Assembly: GCA_900543025.1 (NCBI GenBank)
Contig: UQPP01000062.1
Span: 1-5,333, forward strand
Length of the DNA: 5,333 nt
Reading direction: 5' to 3'
DNA from: an uncultured Collinsella sp.
Lineage (GTDB): Bacteria; Actinomycetota; Coriobacteriia; Coriobacteriales; Coriobacteriaceae
Under the pieces are notes generated by a model. That model was given only the letters and a program-made list of their open reading frames with translations. It searched no databases and had not been told where the DNA came from. A program made the translations under genes and the position numbers. This document shows positions 1 to 5,215 of this stretch, in pieces (position 1 is the first letter of the stretch; every line of letters starts with the position of its first letter).

Positions 1-25
1 GGTTCGAATCCAGTCGTCCCGACCA
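1..25 (+). tRNA. tRNA 3' end, probably tRNA-Pro (partial)
   Basis: The window opens inside a tRNA gene at standard tRNA position 52. The T loop TTCGAAT is at 3-9, the 3' half of the T stem (CCAGT) at 10-14, the 3' acceptor strand (CGTCCCG) at 15-21, discriminator A at 22 and an encoded CCA at 23-25. The acceptor strand implies a 5' end of CGGGACG, so the first pair is C1-G72 with A73. That combination is typical of bacterial proline tRNAs, and the T-arm and acceptor sequence also fit tRNA-Pro. The anticodon lies outside the window, so the amino acid is an inference. That it is a tRNA is nearly certain. Confidence 0.9.
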
Positions 26-36
26 GAAGTTTGCAG

Positions 37-63
37 GTCAGGCACCTAGTGCCTGGCTTTTTT
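37..63 (+). terminator. Intrinsic terminator of the tRNA
   Basis: CAGGCAC (39-45) pairs with GTGCCTG (49-55) around a 3-base loop. G37-C57 and a T38-G56 wobble extend the stem to 9 bp, and TTTTTT follows at 58-63. It starts 12 bases after the tRNA CCA, so it ends the tRNA transcript and separates it from the downstream genes. Confidence 0.9.
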
Positions 64-128
64 ATTTAATTGCTTAAAGCAACAAAGAATCAACGACTGC
101 ACCGCTCGATACGTATGCGAATCAAAAC

Positions 129-185
129 GTGTACGTCAGCCTCCAAAATCGAAAATTTTCGAAATGTTTGGAGGCTGATGTACAC
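129..185. repeat. Long inverted repeat / stem-loop between tRNA and pgsA
   Basis: Bases 129-147 pair with 167-185: 19 positions, 18 Watson-Crick plus one G-T at 135/179. The interior holds a separate perfect 14-bp palindrome, TCGAAAATTTTCGA (149-162), whose centre is 1.5 bases off that of the outer arms. No T tract follows on the plus strand, so it is not a standard terminator for the tRNA, which already has one. On the minus strand a short GTTTTGATT follows the stem, but no minus-strand gene is nearby. It could be a dispersed REP/MITE-like unit, a protein-binding site or a leader structure for pgsA. The sequence alone does not decide. Confidence 0.8.
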
Positions 186-301
186 AAATGCATGGTCTCG
201 CCCCGCCCACAACACCCTCCACATGTCTGGACTCTCTATGGCTTGGCTGGATAGACATCGCCGGAACGGGTATAGTATCGAAAGTTTTGTCGTTAACCAG
301 C

Positions 302-308
302 GGGGGAG
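302..308 (+). promoter_or_regulatory. Ribosome binding site that sets the pgsA start
   Basis: GGGGGAG lies 4 bases before the GTG at 313. The same reading frame stays open upstream to 70, but the starts there (ATG at 223 and 238, TTG at 70) have no comparable purine-rich site and would add residues unlike the family. This supports GTG 313 as the start. Confidence 0.6.
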
Positions 309-312
309 TCCT

Positions 313-1017
313 GTGGGCATCAAAAAGAAGATCAAAAAGGAGCTTATCGGCACTTCCGATTACCCGTCGAATAAGATCTTTACGATCTCCAATTTCATCA
401 CCTTTACGCGCCTGATCCTCACCCTGGTATTTCTGTACCTGTTTGTGACGGATAACAACCGTGTCATCGCCATCGTTATCTACGCCGTTGCCGCCTCCAC
501 CGACTGGATGGACGGTCAGATCGCCCGCATGACTAAGACGGTCTCGTGGCTCGGCAAGGTCATGGATCCCATTTGCGACCGTGCGCTGCTGTTCACCGGC
601 GTACTTGGACTGGTGGTCCGCGGAGAGCTGCCCATCTGGGTCTGCGTACTCATTATTGGCCGCGACATCTATCTGGGCATCGGCACGCTTATCGTGCGTC
701 ATTATCACCGTCGCCCCATCGATGTGGTCTTTCCCGGAAAGATTGCCACGGCGCTGCTCATGACCGGCTTCTCACTCATGCTGCTCGGTTTCCCCGTTAT
801 TGACGGCCTGCACCTTTTATCTTCAACCCTTACGGCCTTCCCGGGCCTCAACGGAAGCTCGGTGCCCCTCGGCATCTTCTTTGTGTACGGCGGCGTGATC
901 TTCTCCATGCTCACGGCTGTCATCTACTCCATTAAGGGCGGAGTGGCCATTAAACAGGCTCTCGCGCATCCCGAGGACGAGGACATCGACTTTCTGAACC
1001 CTGAAATCGAAGACTGA
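313..1017 (+). CDS. pgsA: CDP-alcohol phosphatidyltransferase (PgsA-like, possibly cardiolipin synthase type)
   Basis: Integral membrane enzyme of phospholipid synthesis that moves a phosphatidyl group from CDP-diacylglycerol to an alcohol. With the GTG start it is 234 residues, near the family's usual 180-220. The signature D-x2-D-G-x2-A-R-x8-G-x3-D-x3-D is complete, with the metal-binding and catalytic aspartates at D64, D67, D85 and D89 plus G68, A71, R72 and G81. Hydrophobic stretches at about 25-45, 50-63, 92-102, 107-128, 143-165 and 185-207 suggest about six membrane helices. The N-terminus is basic (KKKIKKE) and the acidic C-terminal tail is probably cytoplasmic. The acceptor is most likely glycerol-3-phosphate (PgsA). 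However, actinobacteria also use this fold for a cardiolipin synthase, and DPxxDR in place of the DPxADK common in PgsA leaves that open. It heads the five-gene run. A weak -10-like TATAGT at 271-276 lies upstream without a clear -35. The open frame back to 70 runs through the inverted repeat and is probably noncoding. Confidence 0.9.
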   Translation: MGIKKKIKKELIGTSDYPSNKIFTISNFITFTRLILTLVFLYLFVTDNNRVIAIVIYAVAASTDWMDGQIARMTKTVSWLGKVMDPICDRALLFTGVLGLVVRGELPIWVCVLIIGRDIYLGIGTLIVRHYHRRPIDVVFPGKIATALLMTGFSLMLLGFPVIDGLHLLSSTLTAFPGLNGSSVPLGIFFVYGGVIFSMLTAVIYSIKGGVAIKQALAHPEDEDIDFLNPEIED

Positions 1018-1083
1018 TTCGTTGGGGTATGATTACGTACGGTTCATTATTTGCGGCACGTCCGCGATAAGTTAGGGGTTGTC

Positions 1084-1518
1084 ATGGACAACATGGTTAA
1101 CAATATGTCTCAGAATGATAAGACTGCTGACGCTACCTGCGTATTCCGCGTGCCTTCAAGCGACGTCACCGTTCCCGACCTCATGGCCAACGTGCGCATC
1201 ACCGTCCCCGTTCTGTCCATCGTCAAGGGTCCGCAGACTGGTGCCGCTTTTGAGCTCGAGGACGACGTGACCACCATCGGCCGCGATCCTGCAAACGGCA
1301 TCTTCCTCAACGACATGACTGTTTCGCGCAGCCACGCGCGCATTATTCGCGAGGGCCTCGGCGCTCGCATCGAGGACTTGGGCTCGCTCAATGGCACCTG
1401 GGTCGACGGTGCCATCGTCAATGCAGCCCCGCTGCACGACGGTTCTTCCGTCCAGATCGGTACGTTTACGCTCATCTACCACGAGAGCACGCCGGAGCGC
1501 ATCGAAACCGGTGAGTAG
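1084..1518 (+). CDS. FHA-domain protein, GarA/OdhI-like
   Basis: Small cytoplasmic phosphothreonine-binding protein of 144 residues. The start is ATG 1084, preceded by AGGGG at 1074-1078; a TTG at 1051 in the same frame has no such site. The FHA domain spans about 43-132 and has the standard recognition residues: G66-R67, S81-R82-x-H84 and S101-L-N103-G-T105. The N-terminus carries DATCVFR (16-22), which lines up with the ETTSVFR phosphorylation motif of mycobacterial GarA. T18 sits where the PknB-phosphorylated threonine lies, while the neighbouring PknG threonine is alanine (A17). In GarA and OdhI the unphosphorylated protein binds and inhibits 2-oxoglutarate-using enzymes, and phosphorylation makes the tail fold back onto the FHA domain. 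Here the partners are unknown, since no kinase or target gene is in the window. The MerR gene begins 3 bases after its stop, so translational coupling is likely. The domain call is certain; GarA orthology is a well-supported inference. Confidence 0.93.
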   Translation: MDNMVNNMSQNDKTADATCVFRVPSSDVTVPDLMANVRITVPVLSIVKGPQTGAAFELEDDVTTIGRDPANGIFLNDMTVSRSHARIIREGLGARIEDLGSLNGTWVDGAIVNAAPLHDGSSVQIGTFTLIYHESTPERIETGE

Positions 1519-1521
1519 GGC

Positions 1522-2400
1522 ATGGCCGAACGCAACTATCTGAGTATCGGCCAAGTCGTCAACCTACTTCGAGGCGCATACCCCGATCTTTCGAACTCAA
1601 AAATTAGATTTCTAGAGGATGAGGGGCTCATTACCCCTCATCGTACGCCAAAGGGATACCGTCAGTACTCCAAGGAGGACGTTGATCGCCTGGAGGTCAT
1701 TCTGCATCTGCAGAAGACTCGCTACATGCCGCTCAACGTGATTAAGCAGCGCTTGGAAAACGCCACGGACCTGTCAACGCTCGCCTACGAGGTGGGCTTG
1801 CTGTCCGATGTTCCGCTCAAGACGGAGCCCAAGGAGACTAAGCAAAAGCTGCATCCCATCGAGACCATTCCCGATATGCTGGGCGTCGAGATTTCGTTTA
1901 TCCGCTCGCTCGCCGAGAACGACCTCATTCGCATCATCAAGAGTCCACAGAATCGTGAGCTCGTCGATGGTCGCGATTTTCCGATCATCCGCTACTGCTC
2001 CGAGCTGTCACGCTTCCATATCGAGCCGCGCAACCTGCGTCAGTACGTGTCTTCCGCCAACCGCGAGTCCTCGATGTTTGAACAGGTGCTCGTGAGCATG
2101 CTCGGAATGGATACCTCCGATGACGAGCGCGACGCCAAGCTCGAGCGTGCGTTTAAGAAGCTTCACGACCTGACGGAGGGCGTGCACACCGCGCTGCTCA
2201 AGAACCGCGTTTTTGAGTCGCTCAACGCCGTGGTCGAAGACGCCGATATCGATGCACTCGATGAGGAAATCACTCGCTCCGAGTCCACCAAGGCCAAAAA
2301 CGAAGAGACTGCCGTGCCGGCTTCGCACGAGGATTCTCTCGTAAAACCGCTCAAGGTCGTCGCCCCTTCGCAATCCGGCACCGCCACCGCAGGCAAATAA
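1522..2400 (+). CDS. MerR-family transcriptional regulator, two-domain (Rv1828-like)
   Basis: DNA-binding regulator of 292 residues. The N-terminal MerR domain spans about 7-75: a helix-turn-helix (LSIGQVVNLL), the SKIRFLEDEGLI segment at 26-37 and a wing with GYRQYS at 45-50. Typical MerR proteins end in a dimerising coiled coil and a metal or ligand loop. This one has no conserved cysteine metal site and instead carries a second compact domain at about 112-233, including IEPRNLRQY at 167-175 and LHDLTEGVHTALLKN at 214-228. That layout matches the actinobacterial Rv1828 group, whose C-terminal domain resembles another winged-helix fold. Residues 240-292 are acidic, then Ser/Thr/Ala-rich and probably disordered, and this tail is longer than in Rv1828. 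The gene starts 3 bases after the FHA gene, and apt follows after 40 bases with no terminator between. The DNA target is unknown; lipid or cell-envelope genes are possible from context. Confidence 0.93.
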   Translation: MAERNYLSIGQVVNLLRGAYPDLSNSKIRFLEDEGLITPHRTPKGYRQYSKEDVDRLEVILHLQKTRYMPLNVIKQRLENATDLSTLAYEVGLLSDVPLKTEPKETKQKLHPIETIPDMLGVEISFIRSLAENDLIRIIKSPQNRELVDGRDFPIIRYCSELSRFHIEPRNLRQYVSSANRESSMFEQVLVSMLGMDTSDDERDAKLERAFKKLHDLTEGVHTALLKNRVFESLNAVVEDADIDALDEEITRSESTKAKNEETAVPASHEDSLVKPLKVVAPSQSGTATAGK

Positions 2401-2440
2401 CAGCTGCCGCTTATCCGGCAACCCATTGAAAGGTCATGCA

Positions 2441-2971
2441 ATGTACGACTTCGTATCTCAAATCGTCGACATCCCCGACTATCCCGAGCCCGGAGTCATC
2501 TTCAAAGACATCACGCCGCTCTTTGGCAATCCCGAGGCGCTCAAAGCCATGACCGATGCCCTCGCCGAGCACTTTGCCGACATGGGAATCACCAAGGTCG
2601 TGGGTCCCGAGGCTCGCGGCTTTATGGTTGGCGTACCGGTGGCTGTAGCCCTTGGCGCTGGCTTTGTTCCCGCACGTAAACCGGGCAAGCTGCCGCGTGA
2701 GACCGTAAGCCAGAGCTACGAGCTCGAGTACGGCACCGATTCAATTGAGATCCATGCCGACGCTATCAGCTCTAAAGATACCGTGTTGATTCTGGACGAC
2801 TTAGTCGCGACGGGCGGAACCGTCGAGGCAACAGGTAAACTGGTGCGAGATATGGGCGCAAAGCTTGTCGGTTACGGTTGTATCCTTGAGCTTGCGTTTC
2901 TCAACCCGCGCGAGAAGCTCACGCCGTCTAATGACGATGTAGAGCTCTTTAGTCTGGTGACGGTGGACTAG
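2441..2971 (+). CDS. apt: Adenine phosphoribosyltransferase
   Basis: Cytoplasmic purine-salvage enzyme: adenine plus PRPP gives AMP and pyrophosphate. It is 176 residues, close to the family's usual 170-185. The ATG at 2441 has GAAAGG (2428-2433) 7 bases upstream; an in-frame TTG at 2426 would add five residues and overlap that site. Family blocks in order are PGVIFKDITPLF (17-28), GPEARGFMVGVP (55-66), ARKPGKLP (78-85, the flexible-loop region) and the PRPP-binding motif VLILDDLVATGGT (115-127), with the acidic pair D119-D120. No key residue is missing. It sits between the MerR gene and the NlpC/P60 gene on the same strand with short gaps, so it is probably co-transcribed with them rather than placed beside relA as in many bacteria. 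Confidence 0.97.
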   Translation: MYDFVSQIVDIPDYPEPGVIFKDITPLFGNPEALKAMTDALAEHFADMGITKVVGPEARGFMVGVPVAVALGAGFVPARKPGKLPRETVSQSYELEYGTDSIEIHADAISSKDTVLILDDLVATGGTVEATGKLVRDMGAKLVGYGCILELAFLNPREKLTPSNDDVELFSLVTVD

Positions 2972-2979
2972 CCGTTACC
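2956..2979 (+). other. Hairpin over the apt stop codon
   Basis: GGTGACGG (2956-2963) pairs with CCGTTACC (2972-2979), with one G-T at 2959/2976, and the apt stop codon lies in the loop and closing region. No T tract follows, so it is unlikely to end transcription fully. It might slow ribosomes or polymerase, or protect the upstream mRNA end. It may also be chance. Confidence 0.3.
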
Positions 2980-3003
2980 CTTAGTTACTGGAAAGGAAGC
3001 TAC

Positions 3004-4110
3004 ATGCGCACAGCAAACACGCACAAAAACATGGCACGCTGCGCTGCTACGGCAACCCTCGCTTGTGTTTTGGGCTTGGGCCTCGCGGCTCCTGCCTACG
3101 CCGATACCGCATCCGACCTTGCCGCTGCTCGTACTAAGCTCGAGCAGATCGGCACCCAAACCCAGCAGATTTACGATGAGCTCGCCACGCAGACGCAGGC
3201 GCTCGATCAGACTGCCGGCGAGATCACGCAAAAGCAGCAGGAGATCGCCGATGGTCAGGCCAAGCTCTCGACCTATGTCGCCGGCGAGTACAAAACCGGC
3301 GGTCTGAGCCTGCTTCAGGTTCTGACGGGCGTCGATGACCTGAGCGATATGCTCAACCGTCTGTTCTACTACGGCAAAGTTTCCGATAAGCAAGCTCAGA
3401 CCATTCAAGAGGTCAAGGAGCTTAAGCAGCAGCTCACCGATAAGCAGGCCGAGCAGGAGAAGAACGTCGCCGCCACGCAAAAGAAGGTCGACGAGCTTAA
3501 CGCCCAGCAGGCTGAAGCCCAGAACGTCGTAAACTCCCTGGATTCGCAGCTGCAGGCCGAGCTTGCCGCAGAGGCCGAGGCCAACGCCGCGCTGCAGGCC
3601 GGCATCAACGCCAGCACCGCTGAGAAGGCCACGGTGAGCAACGAGACTGCCGGTACGACCGAGAACACCAACAACGGTGGCCAGACCAGCAATAACAACA
3701 ACCAGGGCGGCAACACTCCGGCTCCTACGCCGGCACCCGCTCCGACGCCGCAGCCCTCCACGCCTGCTCCGAGCCAGTCCGTTGACGGCGGTTCTGTTGT
3801 CTCGCGTGCATACAGCAAGCTTGGTTGCGCTTATTCCTGGGGCGGAATTGGCCCGAACAGTTTCGACTGCTCTGGTTTTGTTAGCTATTGCCTCACTGGT
3901 CGCTATTGCCGCCTGGGCACCACGGGCACCTTTATGGGCTGGACGCGTGTGTCCGATCCGCAGCCCGGTGACGTTGTGGTCAACTCGTACCACACCGGCA
4001 TTTACATCGGTGGTGGTCAGATGATTCATGCTTCCGACTACAACACGGGTGTTATCATCAGCTCCGTTGCCGCCGGCATGAACAATAACTATATCTTCGT
4101 GCGTTACTAA
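3004..4110 (+). CDS. Secreted coiled-coil NlpC/P60 peptidoglycan endopeptidase
   Basis: Cell-wall hydrolase of 368 residues, exported and acting on peptidoglycan. A signal peptide is clear: basic start, hydrophobic core at about 15-29, and an APAYA-D cleavage site after A33. Residues 35-200 are Gln/Glu/Ala/Lys-rich with heptad-like spacing, a long coiled coil broken by YVAGEYKTGGLSLLQVL (91-107), as in the PcsB/CwlO type. Residues 214-260 form a flexible linker, first Asn/Gly/Thr-rich, then Pro/Ala/Thr. The catalytic domain is 262-368: C289 in FDCSGF, H330 in YHTGIYIGGG and H342 in MIHAS give the Cys-His-His triad. The domain normally cleaves the D-Glu to diamino-acid bond of stem peptides. 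In related proteins the coiled coil keeps the enzyme inactive until FtsEX or a similar complex engages it. Three further cysteines (C275, C296, C302) lie near the active site. GAAAGGAAG precedes the ATG. It is the last gene before the terminator at 4135. Confidence 0.95.
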   Translation: MRTANTHKNMARCAATATLACVLGLGLAAPAYADTASDLAAARTKLEQIGTQTQQIYDELATQTQALDQTAGEITQKQQEIADGQAKLSTYVAGEYKTGGLSLLQVLTGVDDLSDMLNRLFYYGKVSDKQAQTIQEVKELKQQLTDKQAEQEKNVAATQKKVDELNAQQAEAQNVVNSLDSQLQAELAAEAEANAALQAGINASTAEKATVSNETAGTTENTNNGGQTSNNNNQGGNTPAPTPAPAPTPQPSTPAPSQSVDGGSVVSRAYSKLGCAYSWGGIGPNSFDCSGFVSYCLTGRYCRLGTTGTFMGWTRVSDPQPGDVVVNSYHTGIYIGGGQMIHASDYNTGVIISSVAAGMNNNYIFVRY

Positions 4111-4134
4111 GTCATCTTACACAGCGTGTGAATG

Positions 4135-4174
4135 TGGACCTCGTGGCTTTAAGTCGCGAGGTCCATTCGTTTTT
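4135..4174 (+). terminator. Intrinsic terminator after the NlpC/P60 gene
   Basis: TGGACCTCG (4135-4143) pairs perfectly with CGAGGTCCA (4157-4165). Four further inner pairs, including wobbles, leave a 5-base loop (TTTAA). A T5 tract follows at 4170-4174. It closes the five-gene unit and separates it from degV. Confidence 0.9.
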
Positions 4175-4183
4175 CTCTAATAT

Positions 4184-4222
4184 TGTGCGGCTATCTAGTA
4201 TTCAAAACTAGATAGCCGCACA
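4184..4222. repeat. Perfect 16-bp inverted repeat upstream of the degV promoter
   Basis: TGTGCGGCTATCTAGT (4184-4199) and ACTAGATAGCCGCACA (4207-4222) are exact reverse complements around a 7-base spacer (ATTCAAA). It begins only 10 bases after the terminator T tract. No T tract follows on either strand, so a second terminator is unlikely. Its right arm reaches the place where the degV -35 would lie. It could be an operator or activator site, or a small dispersed palindromic element. Confidence 0.8.
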
Positions 4223-4246
4223 TTCAGTTTGCAAGATGGCTATAAT
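4218..4246 (+). promoter_or_regulatory. degV promoter (consensus -10, weak -35)
   Basis: TATAAT at 4241-4246 is a perfect -10 box. The matching -35 position, about 4217-4223, reads CGCACAT, which is poor, and it lies in the right arm of the 16-bp inverted repeat. A TG at 4237-4238 is one base too far from the -10 for a standard extended -10. Transcription would start near 4252, leaving a leader of about 24 bases. The strong -10 and poor -35 suggest dependence on a regulator. Confidence 0.65.
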
Positions 4247-4262
4247 TGTTGAGGAACAATTA
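4243..4262. promoter_or_regulatory. Operator-like inverted repeat at the degV start site
   Basis: TAATTGTT (4243-4250) and AACAATTA (4255-4262) are exact reverse complements with a 4-base spacer (GAGG). The repeat overlaps the end of the -10 box and the expected transcription start, and stops just before the ribosome binding site GAAAGGA (4263-4269). That is the classic position for a repressor operator. It could instead fold as a weak, AT-rich leader hairpin. The regulator is not identifiable here. Confidence 0.5.
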
Positions 4263-4275
4263 GAAAGGACCCTCT

Positions 4276-5142
4276 ATGAGCTGGGCACTTATCTCCGATT
4301 CAAGCTGTAACCTCCGCGATTGGCAACCGACTGCGCCCCATACCACCTTTGCATTTGCGCCCCTCAAAATTCGAGTGGGGGAGCGTGAATTCGTCGATGA
4401 CCTTTCACTCGATGTTCATGAACTCAACTGCGCTGTTCAGGCGGAGACGAACGCTTCTTCGAGCGCTTGTCCCAGCGTAGGGGAGTGGGCCGAGCTCTTC
4501 AAATTGGCAGACAAGACCATCTGCATGCCGATCTCTGAGGGCGTGTCGGGCAGCTACAACGCAGCAGCCACGGCTCGCGATATGGTTCTTGCCGAGGAGC
4601 CCGACCGGCAGATTCATCTAGTCAATTCGCGCGCAGCTGGCGGCAAAATGGACCTCATTTTCTTGCTGTTCGACCGCTATCTTGCAAGCAATCCGGATGT
4701 CTCATTCGAGGACGCTTGCGCATACTTCGATAGCCTTGAGCAGAACAGCAAAATCCTCTTCAGCTTGTGCAATTACGAAAACCTGGCCAAAGCCGGACGT
4801 ATCCCTAAGGCAGCCGGCGTCATTGCCAACAAGCTCAATATCCGCATTTTGGGCACGGCGAGCGAGGCCGGTAAAATCGATCTCGTCGGGCACACGCGTG
4901 GCGAAAAGAAGATGCTCAACAAGATCATCGACACCATGGAAGCCGAGGGTTTTACGGGCGGCGAGGTCGTCATCGACCATGTGGAGAACGCATCGAGCGC
5001 CCAGGCGTTGGCCGATCGCATTATTGAGCATTGGCCCGGCTCCAAGACCATCATCATGCCCTGCAACGGCCTGGATTCCTATTACGCCGAGATGCACGGC
5101 CTCATCATCGGCTACGGCATGGGCGTAGCTTCGGGCAAATAA
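4276..5142 (+). CDS. DegV-family (FakB-like) fatty-acid-binding protein
   Basis: Cytoplasmic lipid-binding protein of 288 residues, the usual family length. DegV/FakB proteins hold a fatty acid in a buried tunnel and, where the FakA kinase is present, present it for phosphorylation to acyl-phosphate for phospholipid synthesis. Visible family blocks are ISDSSCNL (6-13; family TDSxxxL), APLKIRVGEREFVDD (28-42), SACPSVGEW (63-71, in place of the common TSQPS), PISEGVSGSYNAA (85-97; family ISSGLSGTYQSA) and LAKAGRI (170-176; family LKKGGRI). The C-terminus has EMHGLIIGYGMGV in place of the usual HTGPGALG, so ligand preference may differ. The ATG at 4276 follows GAAAGGA at 4263-4269. The gene stands alone between terminators with its own promoter, and no FakA/DAK2 gene is in the window. 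The family call is firm; the lipid role is inferred. Confidence 0.93.
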   Translation: MSWALISDSSCNLRDWQPTAPHTTFAFAPLKIRVGEREFVDDLSLDVHELNCAVQAETNASSSACPSVGEWAELFKLADKTICMPISEGVSGSYNAAATARDMVLAEEPDRQIHLVNSRAAGGKMDLIFLLFDRYLASNPDVSFEDACAYFDSLEQNSKILFSLCNYENLAKAGRIPKAAGVIANKLNIRILGTASEAGKIDLVGHTRGEKKMLNKIIDTMEAEGFTGGEVVIDHVENASSAQALADRIIEHWPGSKTIIMPCNGLDSYYAEMHGLIIGYGMGVASGK

Positions 5143-5164
5143 AGTCCAACCAAGCAAAAATACT

Positions 5165-5206
5165 GGCGGGACAAAGCGGCAGATGGCTCTTTGTCCCGCC
5201 CGTTTT
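5165..5206. terminator. Bidirectional intrinsic terminator between degV and the convergent gene
   Basis: GGCGGGACAAAG (5165-5176) pairs perfectly over 12 bp with CTTTGTCCCGCC (5189-5200) around a 12-base loop. TTTT follows at 5203-5206 on the plus strand. On the minus strand a T5 tract (the A run at 5156-5160) lies 4 bases past the stem. It can therefore serve both degV and the gene entering from the right. Confidence 0.9.
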
Positions 5207-5215
5207 ATACGTCGG

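Noticed and set aside
1..63. Attachment site of an integrated element at the tRNA 3' end
   Set aside because: No integrase gene and no second copy of the tRNA 3' sequence occur in the window, and the downstream genes are ordinary chromosomal ones.
70..312. N-terminal extension of the phosphatidyltransferase from a TTG at 70, or from ATG 223 or 238
   Set aside because: It would translate straight through the 57-base inverted repeat, the residues do not resemble the family, and no ribosome binding site precedes those starts. GTG 313 has one and gives a normal length.
136..708. 190-residue minus-strand open frame opposite pgsA
   Set aside because: It is antisense to a clear membrane enzyme, has a composition without recognisable motifs, and runs across the inverted repeat.
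1018..1083. Promoter for the FHA gene (TATGAT at 1028-1033)
   Set aside because: No acceptable -35 lies 16-18 bases upstream, and the gap is short, so read-through from pgsA explains expression as well. Not called as a feature.
2401..2440. Terminator between the MerR gene and apt (TGCCG/CGGCA at 2405-2420)
   Set aside because: The stem is only 5 bp and no T tract follows.
2968..4029. Long 353-residue minus-strand open frame opposite the NlpC/P60 gene
   Set aside because: Its leucine-rich runs are the antisense of the CAG/CAA/AAG codons in the coiled coil. The plus strand has a signal peptide, catalytic motifs and a ribosome binding site.
4702..5157. 151-residue minus-strand and 148-residue plus-strand frames overlapping degV
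   Set aside because: They are shadows in a GC-rich gene. The plus frame is Arg/Ser/Pro/Ala-rich as expected from a shifted reading, and neither has family motifs.
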